From the NCBI GenBank assembly GCA_964035575.1, contig OZ037857.1, forward strand, positions 1,302,001 through 1,366,000: a stretch of DNA of 64,000 bases, given 5' to 3'. Position numbers and translations under genes: made by a program. This DNA comes from Rhynchopus sp. YZ270_cl-10 (Eukaryota; Euglenozoa; Diplonemea; Diplonemida; Diplonemidae). The first letter of the stretch is position 1. Each line of letters begins with the position of its first letter. The notes under the pieces were generated by a model, which worked only from the letters and a program-made list of their open reading frames with translations, did not search any database and was not told the DNA's origin. Shown here one piece after another: positions 62,616-64,000 of the stretch.

Positions 62616-63696
62616 AAAAAGGGGGGGATACCATTGGGGAGAGAAGTGAAACACAACTCAGCGTGAGGGGGGTAATTTCCCATACGCATACCGTGATGTG
62701 CTTCTCATATTATTGCTCAAATTCCCCACGGGTTATTTTTCATTTTGACGAAATCATAATATCTTTTTGTTTTTCATTTGTGTCGTCAACGTCTCTGAAC
62801 GTCTCAATTCGCAATGAAATCAACCTCATAGAGCATTGTTACACAGGGCCTCATTTTTGGCTTCATTTTTGAGAGTGAAGAAATAAAAGAAACCAATTTT
62901 CTCCCCTTCAAAAAAAGAGAGTTTATCGAAAGAAAGAAAATATGTCAGCTCTTTTCCGTGCATAGTGTCTTTTTATTTGTCGGGGCCAAACCCATCTTCC
63001 TCAAAAGAGTTTGGCGTTACGAAAACAAAATTAAGTACCCCGACAGAAAATAGTTGGGACCAAAATAACTGCGAAGATGTAATCTGCCAAAAAGCGAAGG
63101 AACTGTGCGATATTTTACATTTCCTACACAATTAGACACCATTTTATGTCACCTGTTTAGGCGTGTCTGCGTCCGTTAAGACGTTGTACACATGTTACAA
63201 TTTTATAACACCATATTTTTTTCTCCAATCAGAACGCATTTCTTTTTGTAAGGTACGGTCTTTTCCAAGACCATGAAATTCCACAAAAAGAACATGCCTT
63301 CTGTGCCTTTCATATACTACAAGAGGAGACACAGAAGTAAGAAGTTAGTTTGCGTCTCCAATGATTCTTGTTCACGATGAGTGGAAGCGGGAGTCGAGCA
63401 TGCCAGATGTAAACCACGAAATGGATTGTAGGACTGCGTGGTTGGGTGTCCACCCGGTGCACCAGGTCATTGTACCAAGGTACACTGTCACGAGCCAAAT
63501 TTTTCTTTTTGGCAACGCAGCACCGAGATGCTTCGTTCATCTTCCCTGTTCTTTTGTATTTTTCATTTTTTATTCTTTTTTATCGCGCGAACAGCACCAT
63601 TGTTTTTTGTCACTGTTTTTGTCTAAACAACCAGTAACAACGACAATAGCAAAAAAAAAAAACCACCGAACCTGGTGCTTCCCGGGGGGTATGCAT

Positions 63697-63837
63697 TTCA
63701 CAAATTTTCACAAAATGTGACAAGTTTTCACAAGTTTTCACAACACGAAAACCGCTATAAAATTGTGAAGGCTGGTGAAAAATTGTGAAAAGTTGTGAAA
63801 AGTGCGAAAAGTTGTGAAAAGTTGTGAAAAGTTGTGA
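63697..63837. repeat. Inverted TTTTCACAA / TTGTGAAAA tandem tract
   Basis: The left side repeats TTTTCACAAG and the right side repeats AGTTGTGAAA (at least six units), so the tract can fold back on itself. It probably derives from subterminal repeats of a DNA element. A GGGGTATGC word occurs on both sides (near 63687 and 63898). Confidence 0.55.
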
Positions 63838-63968
63838 ATTGATTTTTTTTTTTTTGGGGGGGTTTTTTTTGGGTTGGGTGGTGGCCCACCCATTGAGGGG
63901 TATGCTGGGATTCACAAGATAGAACGTGATGTGGTGTACCTGTGTACCTGTGTACTGTGTACTGTGCG

Positions 63969-64000
63969 GAAATGACGAGAACTTGTCCATTTCGGCAAAT
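63969..64000 (+). mobile_element. Start of another hAT-like element copy, cut by the window edge
   Basis: The bases GAACTTGTCCATTTCGGCAA at the very end are the same as in the interior of the 40129-40761 element (about 40427-40446). Only this part is visible. Confidence 0.35.

Larger units (their letters stand above)
62616..64000. other. Gene-free end of the window
   Basis: No gene recognised. Contains the motif copy GTAGGACTGCGTGGTTGGGT at 63427-63495, a TTTTCACAA tandem tract at 63697-63837, and a GTGTACCTGTGTACC microrepeat at about 63932-63965. The final 32 bases match the interior of the hAT-like element at 40129-40761. Confidence 0.5.

Noticed and set aside
63697-63837. CRISPR-like array of TTTTCACAA units
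   Set aside because: Units are adjacent without spacers, vary in phase and invert in the middle; this is a eukaryotic simple tandem repeat.

Overview
The window is nuclear DNA of a unicellular eukaryote (protist) whose lineage I cannot name from sequence alone. The evidence is: spliced protein genes with short GT-AG introns (mostly 47 to 190 bases, three longer) and a strong GTATGT-like donor; standard genetic code; long single-exon stretches up to 5.9 kb; large multidomain proteins (polycystin channel, NACHT-WD40, cadherin-like repeats, casein kinase 1); and AT-rich intergenic DNA packed with homopolymer T and A runs and small transposon-like elements. There are no rRNA, tRNA, CRISPR or bacterial operon signals.

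Layout. 1-7413 has no convincing gene but holds a 1.1 kb hAT-like element, a foldback element and several TA-flanked inverted-repeat elements. 7414-9878 encodes a three-exon type I membrane protein of unknown function, with a hAT-like element in its first intron. 9879-17258 is gene-poor and repeat-rich, including a 1.36 kb TA-flanked element. 17259-18681 encodes a PPR protein. 19544-25450 encodes a 1968-residue cadherin-like, PDZ-containing, multi-pass membrane protein. 27238-29029 encodes a type II membrane protein, possibly a fucosyltransferase-like enzyme. 29212-30107 is a long-TIR, Mutator-like element carrying coding-like cargo. 32360-33570 encodes a RING plus four EF-hand protein. 34905-36134 and 37780-40025 encode two unrecognised proteins, the second with an IQ-like motif. 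40795-45756 encodes an ankyrin / ADP-ribosyltransferase / NACHT / pentapeptide / WD40 protein with a myristoylation-type N terminus. 46105-57138 is one three-exon gene for a 3598-residue ankyrin-polycystin channel. 58930-60676 holds two near-identical copies of a small two-exon gene. 61543-62615 encodes casein kinase 1.

All twelve supported genes lie on the + strand; only decayed gene pieces are seen on the minus strand. Membrane, calcium and signalling themes recur: polycystin channel, EF-hand E3 ligase, IQ-like motif, PDZ/cadherin-like receptor, CK1. A shared pathway is only an inference from neighbourhood. Exon joins were worked out by eye from frame and splice motifs and would need transcripts to confirm.

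The most interesting items are: the ART-NACHT-WD40 protein, an NLR-like architecture with a built-in ADP-ribosyltransferase; a recent tandem gene duplication whose only coding differences are seven clustered amino-acid-changing substitutions; a Mutator-like element with cargo; five hAT-like elements with 8-bp target duplications, four of which share one GC-rich internal motif despite unrelated ends; and several families of short dispersed motifs that may be small-RNA- or SINE-derived.
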